Below are positions 36,577 through 45,424 of a DNA stretch of 64,000 nucleotides, one piece after another. The notes under the pieces are model-generated. The model did not search any database. It saw only the letters and a list, made by a program, of their open reading frames with translations, and was not told the DNA's origin. Position numbers and translations under genes: made by a program. The stretch comes from an uncultured Bacilli bacterium (GTDB lineage Bacteria; Bacillota_I; Bacilli_A; RFN20; CAG-826). The stretch is from NCBI GenBank assembly GCA_944349595.1, contig CALVNF010000001.1, positions 186,001 through 250,000 of the forward strand. The letters run 5' to 3'. Numbering within the stretch: position 1 is the stretch's first letter; each line of letters starts with the position of its first letter.

Positions 36577-38195
36577 AAATTGAAGATTCATTAAAACAAA
36601 ATTTATTATCTATTTTAAATTCATTAGGCTTTAGTGATTTTTCATTAAATGACATCGAAGTTATTGTTAATAAAGACAAAACTCATGGTGATTATTCTAG
36701 CAATCTTGCTTTAAAATTCTCAAAAAAAGTAAATAAAAATCCAAGAGAATTTGCAAATTTAATTGTTAGTAACTTTAAAAGCGATGATATTGAAAAATTA
36801 GAAATTGCAGGACCTGGTTTTATAAACTTTTTTGTAAAAAATAATTCAATTTCAAAAGTTATAGATGAAGTTTTAACTAAAAAAGAATCTTATGGAAATT
36901 TAGATAAGAAAAATATTACTTATAATATAGAATATGTTTCCGCAAATCCAACAGGTGATTTACATTTAGGACACGCAAGAGGCGCAGCGCTCGGCGATTC
37001 AATTTCAAGAATTCTTAAAAAAGCTGGATATAATGTAATAAGAGAATATTACATTAATGATGCTGGAGCTCAAGTTAATAATTTAGCTAAATCTTTAAAA
37101 TCAAGATATCTCGAATTATTTAATATAAAATATGAAATTCCAGAAGATGGTTATCAAGGTGAAGATGTAATTAAAATTGCTAAGGAATTTAAAGAACTCT
37201 ACGGTGATAAATTTGTTGAAATAGATGATGAAAATTTAAATGTATTTAGAGATTTTGGTATTAAAAAAGAATTGGAAAAAATTAGAAATGATTTAAAAGA
37301 ATTTAGAGTAGAATTTGATGTTTTTACAAGCGAAACTGATATTAGACATAAATATGATTTAAATAAATTAATAAATGATTTATCAAAATATTGCTATAAA
37401 CAAGATGGAGCACTTTATTTAAGAACGACAGATTTCTTAGATGATAAAGATAGACCATTAATTAAAAGTAATGGCGATTATACATATTTTTTACCAGATA
37501 TTATTTATCATTATGACAAAATTAAAAGAAACGCTGACTTTTTAATTGACGTTTTAGGAAGCGATCATCACGGATATGTTAATAGATTGAAAAGTGCATT
37601 AATGATGTTAGGTTTTTCCAAAGACATTTTAGAAGTTGAAATGACTCAAATGGTCAGAATTATTAAAGATGGTGAAGAAGTAAAAATGTCAAAAAGACTT
37701 GGTAATGCAATAAAAATGCGTGATTTAGTAAATATGGTTGGTGTTGATGCTTGTAGATATTTCTTTGTTTCAAGGTCATCTAATTCACATTTAGATTTTG
37801 ATTTAGGTGTTGCTCTAGCAACCAATAGTTCAAACCCAGTCTATTACGCACAATATGCATATGCACGTATTTCAAGAGTATTATCTACTTCAGATATTGA
37901 ATTAAATAATAATTATGAATTATTAGATAAAGATTTAGAAATTGATTTAATGAAAACATTAACTAATTATGATAAAATTATTAGTGATGCAAGTAAGGAA
38001 CGAGCTCCTTATAAAATTTGTAATTATATTCAAGAATTAGCAAGCAAAATTCATGAATATTATGCAAAATTTAAATTCAGTGATGAAAATCAAAAATTAT
38101 TAAGCGGAGCTAGAATGAGCTTACTAAAAGCATGTTCTATAGTATTAAAAGATGCATTAAATTTAGTTGGAGTCAGTGCTCCAAATGAGATGTAA
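36573..38195 (+). CDS. argS: Arginyl-tRNA synthetase
   Basis: A class I synthetase charging tRNA-Arg. The 540 aa protein has an N-terminal tRNA D-loop recognition domain (about 1-110), the HIGH-equivalent SANPTGDLHLGHARGAALGD (about 124-143) and, instead of a classical KMSKS, MSKRLGN near 373. The C-terminal anticodon-binding DALR domain is present. A tRNA-Arg(ACG) gene lies at 45301. The start overlaps gltX by 4 bases. Confidence 0.97.
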   Translation: MKIEDSLKQNLLSILNSLGFSDFSLNDIEVIVNKDKTHGDYSSNLALKFSKKVNKNPREFANLIVSNFKSDDIEKLEIAGPGFINFFVKNNSISKVIDEVLTKKESYGNLDKKNITYNIEYVSANPTGDLHLGHARGAALGDSISRILKKAGYNVIREYYINDAGAQVNNLAKSLKSRYLELFNIKYEIPEDGYQGEDVIKIAKEFKELYGDKFVEIDDENLNVFRDFGIKKELEKIRNDLKEFRVEFDVFTSETDIRHKYDLNKLINDLSKYCYKQDGALYLRTTDFLDDKDRPLIKSNGDYTYFLPDIIYHYDKIKRNADFLIDVLGSDHHGYVNRLKSALMMLGFSKDILEVEMTQMVRIIKDGEEVKMSKRLGNAIKMRDLVNMVGVDACRYFFVSRSSNSHLDFDLGVALATNSSNPVYYAQYAYARISRVLSTSDIELNNNYELLDKDLEIDLMKTLTNYDKIISDASKERAPYKICNYIQELASKIHEYYAKFKFSDENQKLLSGARMSLLKACSIVLKDALNLVGVSAPNEM

Positions 38196-38212
38196 AAAAG
38201 AAAGGAATTAAT

Positions 38213-38569
38213 ATGAGCGATAGAAAATCAAACGGCGATTTAGCATATGAATTTTTAAAGAGTTCAAAAGAACCAAAAAGTTTTGATGACATTTGGAATT
38301 ATGTTTGTGATAATGGTGGCTTCAGTGAAGAAGAAAGAAAAAATTCCGATGTAATGTCTAAATTTTATACACATTTATTATTAGATGGAAGATTTGTTAC
38401 TTTATGTGAAAATATGTGGGATTTAAGAGACCGTCAACCATATGATAAAATTCACATTGATTTAAACGCTGTTTATGCAGATGTTGAAGAAGGTAGCGAC
38501 GAATCTGATGATGAAGACGGTGATGAAGTATCTTCTGAAGATGAAAATATTGAAAGTGAAGAATATTAA
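38213..38569 (+). CDS. rpoE: RNA polymerase delta subunit
   Basis: A Gram-positive-specific RNA polymerase subunit that speeds recycling and alters promoter sensitivity. The 118 aa protein has an N-terminal HARE-HTH domain (about 1-80, with AYEFLKSSKEPKSFDDIW) and a short acidic tail in the last 30 residues rich in Asp and Glu, shorter than the roughly 80-residue tail in Bacillus. AAAGGAA precedes the ATG. It supports placement of the organism in the Firmicutes lineage. Confidence 0.92.
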   Translation: MSDRKSNGDLAYEFLKSSKEPKSFDDIWNYVCDNGGFSEEERKNSDVMSKFYTHLLLDGRFVTLCENMWDLRDRQPYDKIHIDLNAVYADVEEGSDESDDEDGDEVSSEDENIESEEY

Positions 38570-38605
38570 TTTATATATTACTTTGTAAAAAGGGAGGAAT
38601 TTTTT

Positions 38606-39463
38606 ATGGAATTAGTAAATATGAATGAAATGCTAAAAAAAGCTCAAGAAGGAAAATATGCAGTTGGTCAATTTAACATCAACAATCTTGAATGGACAAT
38701 TGCAATTCTTGATGAAGCACAAAAATTAAATGCTCCAGTTATTTTAGGTGTCAGTGAAGGCGCTGCAAAATATATGGGTGGCGTTGATGTAATTGTTGGT
38801 ATGGTTAAAGGATATATAAAAGATGCTAATATTACAGTTCCAGTTGCACTTCACGTTGATCATGGTTCAAGCTTTGAATTTTGTAAAAAAGCAATTGATG
38901 CTGGTTTTACAAGTGTAATGATTGATGCTTCTAAACATGAGTTAGAAGAAAATATTAGAATTACAAAAGAAGTTGTTGATTATGCTCATAAACACGGAGT
39001 CAGTGTTGAAGCTGAATTAGGTCATGTTGGCGGTCAAGAAGATAATGTTGCATCAAATGGTGTTCTTTATGCTGATCCAAATGAATGTGTTAAATTAGTC
39101 AATGAAACAAAAATTGATTGCTTAGCACCAGCTCTTGGTAGTGTTCATGGTCCATATCACGGTGAACCAAAATTAGGTTTTAAAGAAATGGCTGAAATTG
39201 CTGGTTTAGTTAAAATACCTTTAGTTTTACATGGAGGCAGCGGTATTCCAGATTATCAAATTAAAAAAGCTATTGAATGTGGTACATGTAAAATTAATGT
39301 TAATACAGAATGCCAAATGGCATTTACAAAAATTGTTCGAGAAGTAATTGCTAACGATGATAAAGTCTATGATCCAAGAAAAGTTATTGGTCCTGGAAAA
39401 GAAGGAATTAAAGAAATCGTTAGAGAAAAATGTGAAATTTTTGGTTGCATCAATAAAGCTTAA
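38606..39463 (+). CDS. fba: Class II fructose-1,6-bisphosphate aldolase
   Basis: A zinc-dependent glycolytic enzyme that splits fructose 1,6-bisphosphate. The 285 aa protein has the zinc ligands in HVDHGSSFE (about 83-91), HVGG with Glu-rich [11 protein letters not shown], and LHGGSGIP with a following NVNTECQ. GGGAGG stands 10 bases before the ATG. It is closed by a strong terminator at 39479. Confidence 0.97.
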   Translation: MELVNMNEMLKKAQEGKYAVGQFNINNLEWTIAILDEAQKLNAPVILGVSEGAAKYMGGVDVIVGMVKGYIKDANITVPVALHVDHGSSFEFCKKAIDAGFTSVMIDASKHELEENIRITKEVVDYAHKHGVSVEAELGHVGGQEDNVASNGVLYADPNECVKLVNETKIDCLAPALGSVHGPYHGEPKLGFKEMAEIAGLVKIPLVLHGGSGIPDYQIKKAIECGTCKINVNTECQMAFTKIVREVIANDDKVYDPRKVIGPGKEGIKEIVREKCEIFGCINKA

Positions 39464-39478
39464 TTAATATTAAAAAAT

Positions 39479-39503
39479 AAAGCCCTTTTCAAAGGGCTTT
39501 TTT
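39479..39503 (+). terminator. Intrinsic terminator after fba
   Basis: AAAGCCCTTT and AAAGGGCTTT pair around TC and run into a tract of T residues. Confidence 0.9.
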
Positions 39504-39525
39504 ATTATCTATTAGGAGGAAAAAT

Positions 39526-40305
39526 ATGTTTGAAGATGTTTTAGATGATATGATTTTTATTGTCAAAAAAGCAAATAAATTAATTATGGATTATTATAAT
39601 AAACACGTTTCTTATGAACTTAAAGAAGATAATTCTCCAGTTACAATTGCTGATAAAGAATCAAATAAATTAATTAGAAATTATCTTCATGAAAAATATC
39701 CAAATTTTGCTATTTTATCTGAAGAAGATAAGGATAACTTAGATAGATTAAATAATGATTATGTCATAATTATAGATCCTCTTGATGGAACAGAAGATTT
39801 TATTAAAAGAACAAACCAATTTGCTATTAATGTAGCTTTATCATATAAACATGAGATAGTTGTTGGTGTAATTGGAATACCTTTTGAAGATTTAATTTAT
39901 TATGCAAGTTTAAATCAAGGCGCTTATAAATTAGATTCAAATAATAATAAGATAAAAATTCATGTTTCTAATAAAAAAAATAATTTAACTTGTCTTACAA
40001 GTGTATTCCATATGAATAAAAAAGAAGAAGAACTTATCTTAAAACATAAAGATAAAATTAAATTTGTTAAAAAATGTGGTTCATCTTTAAAAGCATGCAA
40101 AATTGCAGAAGGCGAAGCCGAACTTTCTTATAGAATGTCAGCAGGTACAAAAGAATGGGATACCGCACCATTTGAAATTTTATTAAAAGAAGCAGGTGGT
40201 GTCGTCTTAAAACCAGATTTAACAAAAATGACTTATAATCGTGAAGACGTTTATAACCGTGATGGTTATATTATTGCAAATTGCAAGGAGAATATTTTAT
40301 TATGA
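39526..40305 (+). CDS. cysQ: CysQ-like 3'(2'),5'-bisphosphate nucleotidase (inositol monophosphatase family)
   Basis: A lithium-sensitive-type phosphatase that probably hydrolyses pAp, which would otherwise inhibit oligoribonucleases. The 259 aa protein shows SPVTIADKESN, the metal ligands in LSEED (about 66-70) and IDPLDGTEDFIKR (about 82-94), and WDTAPFEILLKEAGG near the C-terminus; WDTAP is typical of CysQ rather than SuhB. AGGAGG precedes the ATG. It overlaps the next gene by 4 bases. Inositol-phosphate or fructose-bisphosphate substrates are not excluded. Confidence 0.85.
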   Translation: MFEDVLDDMIFIVKKANKLIMDYYNKHVSYELKEDNSPVTIADKESNKLIRNYLHEKYPNFAILSEEDKDNLDRLNNDYVIIIDPLDGTEDFIKRTNQFAINVALSYKHEIVVGVIGIPFEDLIYYASLNQGAYKLDSNNNKIKIHVSNKKNNLTCLTSVFHMNKKEEELILKHKDKIKFVKKCGSSLKACKIAEGEAELSYRMSAGTKEWDTAPFEILLKEAGGVVLKPDLTKMTYNREDVYNRDGYIIANCKENILL

Positions 40306-41822
40306 AATTTAAGTTTTTATTAGTTTTACCGTTATTGTTTTTGTCATCTTGTGATAACACTAATGTAAATAGTAGTTCATCAAGTGCATCAAATCTAAAT
40401 AATTCATCAATTACTACAACTAATACAACCACGACAACTGCCACAAGCGAGCCAACAACAAGCGTTCAAAAAGAAAGCATGACCTTTGATGTTTATGGTA
40501 TAAATGATTTTCATGGCGCCGTTAATAGTCAATATTCAAGCGCCGGTTATTATGAACTAGGTTTAGGAAAATTATCGACATATTTAAAAACTGATTCAAC
40601 AAGCGATGAAAAATTTATCATCTCAAGCGGTGATATGTGGCAAGGAAGTATCGAATCAAGTATTAATAAAGGTAAATACCTAACAGATGCAATGAATTTA
40701 ATGGGTTTTGATTCAATGACTTTAGGAAATCATGAATTTGATTGGGGACAAGAAGTTATTACTGAAAATTCAAATTTTGCAAATTTTGATTTTCTTGCAT
40801 GTAACGTTGTTGACAGAAATGGCGAATTAATTCCAGGTGTTAAAGGTAGCACAATTGTTACCAAAAATAATTTTAAAGTTGGAATTGTTGGCTATATTGA
40901 TTCAAGTTGTTATTATTCAATTACTGCCACAATGACAGAGGGATTAAGTTTTGAATATCAATTTGATGATGAATATGTTTTAAAAGAATGTGAAAAATTA
41001 CACCAGCAAAATGTAGATTTTATTATTTTATCTGAACACTCAGAATTAAATGTATTAAGAGATTTTGATTTACAAGATGTAATTAATGAAGGTGGAATTG
41101 ATTTAGTTTTAGGTGGACATTCACATTCAACTGAAAATGATAAATTTTTTAGAAATGATGGCAAAATTGTCCCTGTATTAAATGCATTATGTAATGGAGA
41201 AATGGTTTCTAAATCAACTTTTTCTTATGATGCAGAAACTGATGATGTAACTTATGTTTCTTCAAAATTAGTTAAATTTGAACAAAGCCAATATCAAAAT
41301 TTGGAGGAAGATCCAGCAATTTTAAATCTTTATAAAACAAAATATGATGTTGATGATTTAAAAAATAAAGTAATTGGAACAATTGATGGAGATTTGTATT
41401 CTTATGGATCTGCTGCTAATTTAGCTGCAAGTGCAATATATGATTATGCAATTAATAATTATTCTCAATATAACATTGTTGCTGGTATATCAAATCAAGC
41501 TAGAACAAATATTGAAAGTGGACAATTAACTTACGGAGAATTATTTAGAAGTTTTCCTTTTGAAAACGAGTTATTAATTTACAAAGTCGATCGTAACTAT
41601 TTATCAAAAATGTCCAGCGATTCATCAAGATTTTTGAATAAAGAATTTGATATTAATGATATTAATTTTAATGAAACAGTTTATGTTTGCGCAATTGATT
41701 ATGTTGCACTTAAAGATTATTCAGTTTCTCAATGTGTAAGAACTAATATTTTTTATCGAGATGTTATTACAAATTATATAAAAGAAAAAGGCACTATTCG
41801 TGCCTATGAATACGATTATTAA
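40302..41822 (+). CDS. Lipoprotein 5'-nucleotidase / UshA-like metallophosphoesterase
   Basis: A surface-bound nucleotidase that would release nucleosides and phosphate from external nucleotides. A signal peptide ends in lipobox LSSC (Cys 18); about 45 residues of Ser/Thr/Asn-rich linker follow. The phosphoesterase domain has YGINDFHGA, SSGDMW, LGNHEFDWG and LGGHSHST, in the order of the UshA family, and a C-terminal 5'-nucleotidase domain. I use the ATG at 40302, 11 bases after AAGGAG; an earlier in-frame codon lies within cysQ. Linked with the cytoplasmic nucleotidase upstream, it suggests nucleotide scavenging. Confidence 0.9.
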   Translation: MKFKFLLVLPLLFLSSCDNTNVNSSSSSASNLNNSSITTTNTTTTTATSEPTTSVQKESMTFDVYGINDFHGAVNSQYSSAGYYELGLGKLSTYLKTDSTSDEKFIISSGDMWQGSIESSINKGKYLTDAMNLMGFDSMTLGNHEFDWGQEVITENSNFANFDFLACNVVDRNGELIPGVKGSTIVTKNNFKVGIVGYIDSSCYYSITATMTEGLSFEYQFDDEYVLKECEKLHQQNVDFIILSEHSELNVLRDFDLQDVINEGGIDLVLGGHSHSTENDKFFRNDGKIVPVLNALCNGEMVSKSTFSYDAETDDVTYVSSKLVKFEQSQYQNLEEDPAILNLYKTKYDVDDLKNKVIGTIDGDLYSYGSAANLAASAIYDYAINNYSQYNIVAGISNQARTNIESGQLTYGELFRSFPFENELLIYKVDRNYLSKMSSDSSRFLNKEFDINDINFNETVYVCAIDYVALKDYSVSQCVRTNIFYRDVITNYIKEKGTIRAYEYDY

Positions 41823-41840
41823 GTTTATAAATTAATAAAT

Positions 41841-42083
41841 TTAATCTTCTTCGTCTAATTTAACAGCTAAAATTCCTGGAACTTCTTCCATAAGGATTAC
41901 TTCAATCCCATCATTTAAAGTTGTGTTAATTAAACCGCAACCCTTACAAGCTCCAGTTAATTTAATATAAACAATCCCATCTTTATATTTTGAAAATTCT
42001 AAATCACCACCATCTCTTTGAATAAATGGTCTAATTTTATTTAGAGTTTTTTTGATTGCTTCAATAGTTTCATTTTGAGTCAT
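41841..42083 (-). CDS. NifU C-terminal-domain (Nfu-type) Fe-S carrier protein, 80 aa
   Basis: A minimal Nfu domain that would carry Fe-S clusters from the SufBCD scaffold to client proteins. The 80 aa sequence has RPFIQRDGGDLEF and the cluster-binding CKGC within TGACKGCGLINTTL (about 42-55). There is no Shine-Dalgarno directly before its ATG; the only strong one (AAGGAGG at 42143-42149) lies about 60 bases upstream and belongs to an 8-codon mini-ORF, with a hairpin in between. It converges with the nucleotidase gene. Confidence 0.93.
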   Translation of the reverse strand: MTQNETIEAIKKTLNKIRPFIQRDGGDLEFSKYKDGIVYIKLTGACKGCGLINTTLNDGIEVILMEEVPGILAVKLDEED

Positions 42084-42094
42084 TAATTATATAT

Positions 42095-42149
42095 TTTTGT
42101 TGAATAAATTTATCTAATTATTAAACAAAATTTCAACAAAATCCTCCTT
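42095..42149 (-). promoter_or_regulatory. Leader of the Nfu gene: Shine-Dalgarno, 8-codon mini-ORF and 10 bp hairpin
   Basis: On the minus strand AAGGAGG (42149-42143) is followed 6 bases later by TTG at 42136, opening an 8-codon frame (Met-Lys-Phe-Cys-Leu-Ile-Ile-Arg) ending in TAA at 42110. TTTTGTTGAA (42141-42132) and TTCAACAAAA (42104-42095) are exact inverted repeats, so the mini-ORF lies in a hairpin whose base abuts the Shine-Dalgarno. The Nfu ATG comes 11 bases after the hairpin. Confidence 0.5.
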
Positions 42150-42150
42150 A

Positions 42151-42198
42151 AAATAAAAAAATATTTAAGATTTGTATAGCTTTTAAATCTTTAATATT
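42151..42198 (-). terminator. Intrinsic terminator after tRNA-Leu(GAG)
   Basis: On the minus strand a 14-base stem with one mismatch (42198-42185 with 42173-42160) encloses an 11-base loop and is followed by six or seven T residues. Confidence 0.7.
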
Positions 42199-42209
42199 TA
42201 TTAATAATC

Positions 42210-42293
42210 TGGTGCGCGAGATGAGAATCGAACTCACACGGCAATGCCATACGCCCCTCAAACGTACGCGTCTACCAATTCCGCCACTCGCGC
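42210..42293 (-). tRNA. tRNA-Leu(GAG)
   Basis: Acceptor stem GCGCGAG with CTCGCGC, discriminator A and encoded CCA. The anticodon loop TTGAGGG gives GAG, and a long variable arm is present, as expected for Leu. The T-arm has GTTCGATTC. Transcribed alone on the minus strand from TATAAT/TATATA at 42303-42310. Confidence 0.95.
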
Positions 42294-42335
42294 AGTGCTA
42301 TTATTATATATTATTAATAATAAAAAAACTACAAA

Positions 42336-42899
42336 TTAGTCTTGTTTAGGTGCTTTATATATAAATTTTTTTCTTGTAAGATAATTCCAAACAAGAACAA
42401 TTAAAGTTTGAATTATAAAAACAATAATATAACACCAGAAATTTAAATTAGATAAACAATCTACAAAATATTCCCAAATACTTGATCCATCGGTTGGAAA
42501 TAATTGAAAATCAATAATGTTAATATTTGAAGTTGATAAAATTAGATAACCTAATCCATAAGTAATTCCAAGGCCGATTAAAAATCCTAAAACTGAAAAT
42601 AGTAAAAATAATAAAACGCCTTTTAATGATTTTGATTCCTTGTCATCTTTAACATTTTTAAAAACCCAAAAAGTTGAAAGTAAATAATTAACAACAACTC
42701 CAATTAAAAATCCACAAGTATAACCTATAAAAGTTTTTAATGAATCGCCATTATTTAAATTATTAAAACTATCTCCTATTGCTGTATTAATAATAATTTT
42801 AATTATTAAGTCAACTGCAGTTGCAATAACTCCAACAATTACAAATCGTAAAATTTCTAATTTATTAGAATATTTTTTCTTTTCTAATTTGTTTTCCAT
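42336..42899 (-). CDS. GtrA-like integral membrane protein
   Basis: A 187 aa protein with four predicted transmembrane helices (about 18-40, 48-75, 92-120 and 150-180), matching the GtrA/DPMS family that takes part in moving or using lipid-linked sugars for cell-surface polysaccharide. The N-terminal LRFVIVGVIATAVDLIIKI is typical. A Lys-rich segment (about 78-88) separates helices two and three. The glycosyltransferase at 58859 could be a functional partner elsewhere on the chromosome. No Shine-Dalgarno is visible. Confidence 0.82.
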   Translation of the reverse strand: MENKLEKKKYSNKLEILRFVIVGVIATAVDLIIKIIINTAIGDSFNNLNNGDSLKTFIGYTCGFLIGVVVNYLLSTFWVFKNVKDDKESKSLKGVLLFLLFSVLGFLIGLGITYGLGYLILSTSNINIIDFQLFPTDGSSIWEYFVDCLSNLNFWCYIIVFIIQTLIVLVWNYLTRKKFIYKAPKQD

Positions 42900-42946
42900 A
42901 ATACTAAAAGCATATTACAATTTAAACTTTTTTCAAGTTTTTATTT

Positions 42947-42975
42947 TTAACAAAATTATTAATAAATGATAAAAT
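42947..42975 (+). promoter_or_regulatory. Predicted promoter for pduL
   Basis: TTAACA, a 17-base spacer, and TAAAAT with TG-A upstream (extended -10), 26 bases before the start codon; AAGGAG lies between. Confidence 0.65.
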
Positions 42976-43001
42976 AATTAAGTTAATAAAGGAGTTAATT
43001 T

Positions 43002-43580
43002 ATGAATAAAATTTTAGTAGAAACCAGTGCAAGACATATTCATTTAACACAAGAAGCTTTAGAATATTTAATGGGAGAAGGTTTTCAATTACAAGTTAGA
43101 AGCCAATTAAGTCAACCTGGTCAATTTGTATCAACAACAAGACTTGATATTGTTGGTCCAAAAAAGACAATTAGTAGAGTTTCAATTTTAGGTCCAGTTA
43201 GAAAATTTAATCAAGTTGAAGTTTCTTTAACTGATGCAAGAACTCTTGGAATTAATGCTCCCGTTAGAGAATCTGGTGATATTGAAGGTAGTGCCCCAAT
43301 TAAAATTGTAAATCCTGAAAATGGAAAAGAATTAGATTTAAAAGAAGGATTAATTGTTGCAAAAAGACATATCCATATGACACCAAAAGATGCTGAAGAT
43401 TTTGACGTTAAAAATGGCGACATTGTAAAAGTTAAGATTTCTAACACCGGCAGAGCATTAATTTTTGATGATGTTGTAATTAGAGTTAGCGAAAAATTTC
43501 ATTTAAATATGCACATTGATACAGATGAATCAAATGCTGCATGTGCAAGTGGAGAAGTTTACGGCGAATTAATTAAATAA
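43002..43580 (+). CDS. pduL: Phosphate propanoyl/acetyltransferase PduL
   Basis: Interconverts acyl-CoA and acyl phosphate, the step before ATP formation by acetate kinase. The 192 aa protein has two PduL domains with metal-binding His motifs SARHIHLT (about 9-16) and KRHIHMTP (about 120-127), followed by HIDTDESNAA near the end. It lacks the extra N-terminal peptide that targets PduL to microcompartments, and no shell genes are near, so it probably acts as the housekeeping phosphotransacetylase in fermentation, alongside the hydrogenase. Confidence 0.95.
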   Translation: MNKILVETSARHIHLTQEALEYLMGEGFQLQVRSQLSQPGQFVSTTRLDIVGPKKTISRVSILGPVRKFNQVEVSLTDARTLGINAPVRESGDIEGSAPIKIVNPENGKELDLKEGLIVAKRHIHMTPKDAEDFDVKNGDIVKVKISNTGRALIFDDVVIRVSEKFHLNMHIDTDESNAACASGEVYGELIK

Positions 43581-43591
43581 GGAAATAAATT

Positions 43592-44548
43592 GTGAAAATT
43601 AAGGTAATTTGTCCAAATTGTCATAAAGAAATTGACATTGAAAAAGATGTTGATGTTTTTGAATGTCCAGAATGTCATAAAGCATTTACATATAAATCCG
43701 TTGTTGATTTTACAAATATTCATATTAAAAAATATTTAAGAAGCGCCGAACAATATGAGTCTAATGCATATTCTTATAAAGATGCATTTTATTGTTACAA
43801 TGAAGTTTTAAGATTTTTACCAAATAATTTAGATGCATTTTTAGGTAAATTATTAAACGGAATTAAAAAATCAACATTAAAAGATACTTATTTTAAACAA
43901 TTTATTGAAGATTTTAATAATCAAGATTTAGTTTTAGATCAAACTACTTATATTAGAATTGGTCATTTTTTTGAAGAAGTATTACTTTGTCTTTTTAAAT
44001 ATGTAAAAGCAATGGATAATTTAATTAGTATTGCAAGCAATGATGAAGAAAAAATAATTGCATATAAAAATTTGTTAGATGTTAATGAGTTGTATAAATT
44101 ATTAAACGAAAATATTGCGTTATTTAATGAACAAGAATATCAAGATTCAATTTTCATTTCGAAAGATCAAATAAATGCTGAAGAAGAATTTATTAAAAAA
44201 TATTTAAATGATTCAAATATTTATAAGCTAAGTGAAAAATTAGATGATACACTAATTTTTAGCGGAAATATAAAATTAAAATATTCTGATTTTAATATTG
44301 ATGATTATTCTAACATTCAAGATTATTATGTTTTTAAATTAAATGTTACTGCTGATAAATATAAATATATTTTTATTGCTTTAGCATTATTTATAGTGGT
44401 TTCGATTGTTGGTTTAGTATTAACACTAACTATGGAAGATAAAACCCCAGGTTATATTATATTAGGCGTTTCACTTGGATTATTTGCTTTAACTTATATT
44501 GGTTTTATACTTTTAAGAAGAAAAACTTTAAAAGATTTATCTAAATAA
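43592..44548 (+). CDS. Zinc-ribbon protein with C-terminal membrane helices, function unknown
   Basis: A 318 aa protein starting at GTG 43592 (AAGGAAAT upstream). Residues 9-33 hold two Cys-x2-Cys knuckles (CPNC and CPEC), a zinc ribbon. A helical middle region follows, with a stretch near residues 45-75 that resembles a single TPR-like unit (YKDAFYCYNEVLRFLPNNLD). Two transmembrane helices lie near 255-278 and 285-308, with a short Lys-rich tail. The zinc ribbon should face the cytoplasm. I cannot assign a function. The gene follows pduL by 11 bases and converges with rdgB. Confidence 0.75.
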   Translation: MKIKVICPNCHKEIDIEKDVDVFECPECHKAFTYKSVVDFTNIHIKKYLRSAEQYESNAYSYKDAFYCYNEVLRFLPNNLDAFLGKLLNGIKKSTLKDTYFKQFIEDFNNQDLVLDQTTYIRIGHFFEEVLLCLFKYVKAMDNLISIASNDEEKIIAYKNLLDVNELYKLLNENIALFNEQEYQDSIFISKDQINAEEEFIKKYLNDSNIYKLSEKLDDTLIFSGNIKLKYSDFNIDDYSNIQDYYVFKLNVTADKYKYIFIALALFIVVSIVGLVLTLTMEDKTPGYIILGVSLGLFALTYIGFILLRRKTLKDLSK

Positions 44549-45137
44549 AATTATTTTCTTTTAAATAAATTAATAGTTTTTTACAAGCATTAGCTCGATG
44601 TGAAAAACTATTTTTTTCATTTTCTTCTAATTCTGCAAATGTTTTGTTTAATTTATTTAAAATAAAAATTGGATCATAACCAAATCCATGAATTCCTTTC
44701 AAGTCTTTAGAAATTTTTCCATATGCTTTTCCCACAAAATATAGTGGTTTAGAAGATAAATTTAATAAACAAAGTGTGCAAACAAAATGAGCTTTTTTAT
44801 TTTCTTCTTTTTTTGCACGATTAATTAAATATTTGTTCGTTATTTCTTGACCACCCATTTTTTGTGAGAATCTATGCGAATAAATACCTGGAAAATTCTT
44901 TCCTAAAAATTCAATAATAATTCCAGAATCATCTGCTAAAATTGGTAAGTTTGTGCATTTTTGCAAAGATTTTGCCTTAATTAGTGCATTTTGCTTAAAT
45001 GTTTTTCCATTTTCATCTATTTCAAGATTGGAAACTATTTGATTCATTGGAATTATATTAATGTTATAACCTTTAAAAATTTCTCTATATTCTTGTAATT
45101 TATGAGAATTATTTGTTGCGATAACTAAATTTAACAT
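44541..45137 (-). CDS. rdgB: XTP/dITP diphosphatase (RdgB/HAM1)
   Basis: A house-cleaning enzyme that hydrolyses non-canonical purine triphosphates to monophosphates. The 198 aa protein has IATNNSHKLQEY at the N-terminus, LADDSGIIIEFLGKNFPGIYS (catalytic Asp near 68), and the C-terminal GFGYDPIFI with SHRANA. The stop overlaps the convergent zinc-ribbon gene by 8 bases. No Shine-Dalgarno is evident; a TATATT lies 11 bases before the ATG. Confidence 0.95.
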   Translation of the reverse strand: MLNLVIATNNSHKLQEYREIFKGYNINIIPMNQIVSNLEIDENGKTFKQNALIKAKSLQKCTNLPILADDSGIIIEFLGKNFPGIYSHRFSQKMGGQEITNKYLINRAKKEENKKAHFVCTLCLLNLSSKPLYFVGKAYGKISKDLKGIHGFGYDPIFILNKLNKTFAELEENEKNSFSHRANACKKLLIYLKENNFI

Positions 45138-45166
45138 AATATTAGTGTAATATAAAATCTAATTGA

Positions 45167-45195
45167 TTGAAACTGACAAAGTTAAAATATATAAT
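45167..45195 (+). promoter_or_regulatory. Predicted promoter for tRNA-Cys/tRNA-Arg
   Basis: TTGAAA, a 17-base spacer and a consensus TATAAT; the predicted start falls on the AGCAC just before the tRNA-Cys. Confidence 0.75.
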
Positions 45196-45205
45196 ATTAA
45201 AGCAC

Positions 45206-45280
45206 GCTTCCTTAGCCAAGTTGGTAAGGCAATTGACTGCAACTCAATGATCGTTGGTTCAAATCCGACAGGAAGCTCCA
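45206..45280 (+). tRNA. tRNA-Cys(GCA)
   Basis: Acceptor GCTTCCT pairs with AGGAAGC; discriminator T (U73, the Cys identity base) and encoded CCA. The anticodon loop CTGCAAC gives GCA. T-arm GGTTCAAATCC. Confidence 0.96.
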
Positions 45281-45300
45281 TTTAAAGTGTTTTATCAAGT

Positions 45301-45377
45301 GCGCCCTTAGCTCAACTGGATAGAGCATTAGTCTACGAAACTAAAGGTTGCGGATTCGAGTTCCTCAGGGCGCGCCA
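45301..45377 (+). tRNA. tRNA-Arg(ACG)
   Basis: Acceptor GCGCCCT pairs with AGGGCGC; discriminator G and encoded CCA. The anticodon loop CTACGAA gives ACG, which needs A34-to-inosine editing by TadA to read CGN codons. It follows tRNA-Cys by 20 bases in the same unit. Confidence 0.96.
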
Positions 45378-45395
45378 ATCTATATATTATTAATT

Positions 45396-45421
45396 AAAAA
45401 GTCCCATTTTATGGGACTTTT
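45396..45421 (+). terminator. Bidirectional terminator between tRNA-Arg and pepF
   Basis: AAAAAGTCCCAT and ATGGGACTTTT pair around TTT, with T-tracts on either strand, so it can end both the tRNA transcript and the convergent pepF transcript. Confidence 0.88.
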
Positions 45422-45424
45422 ATG

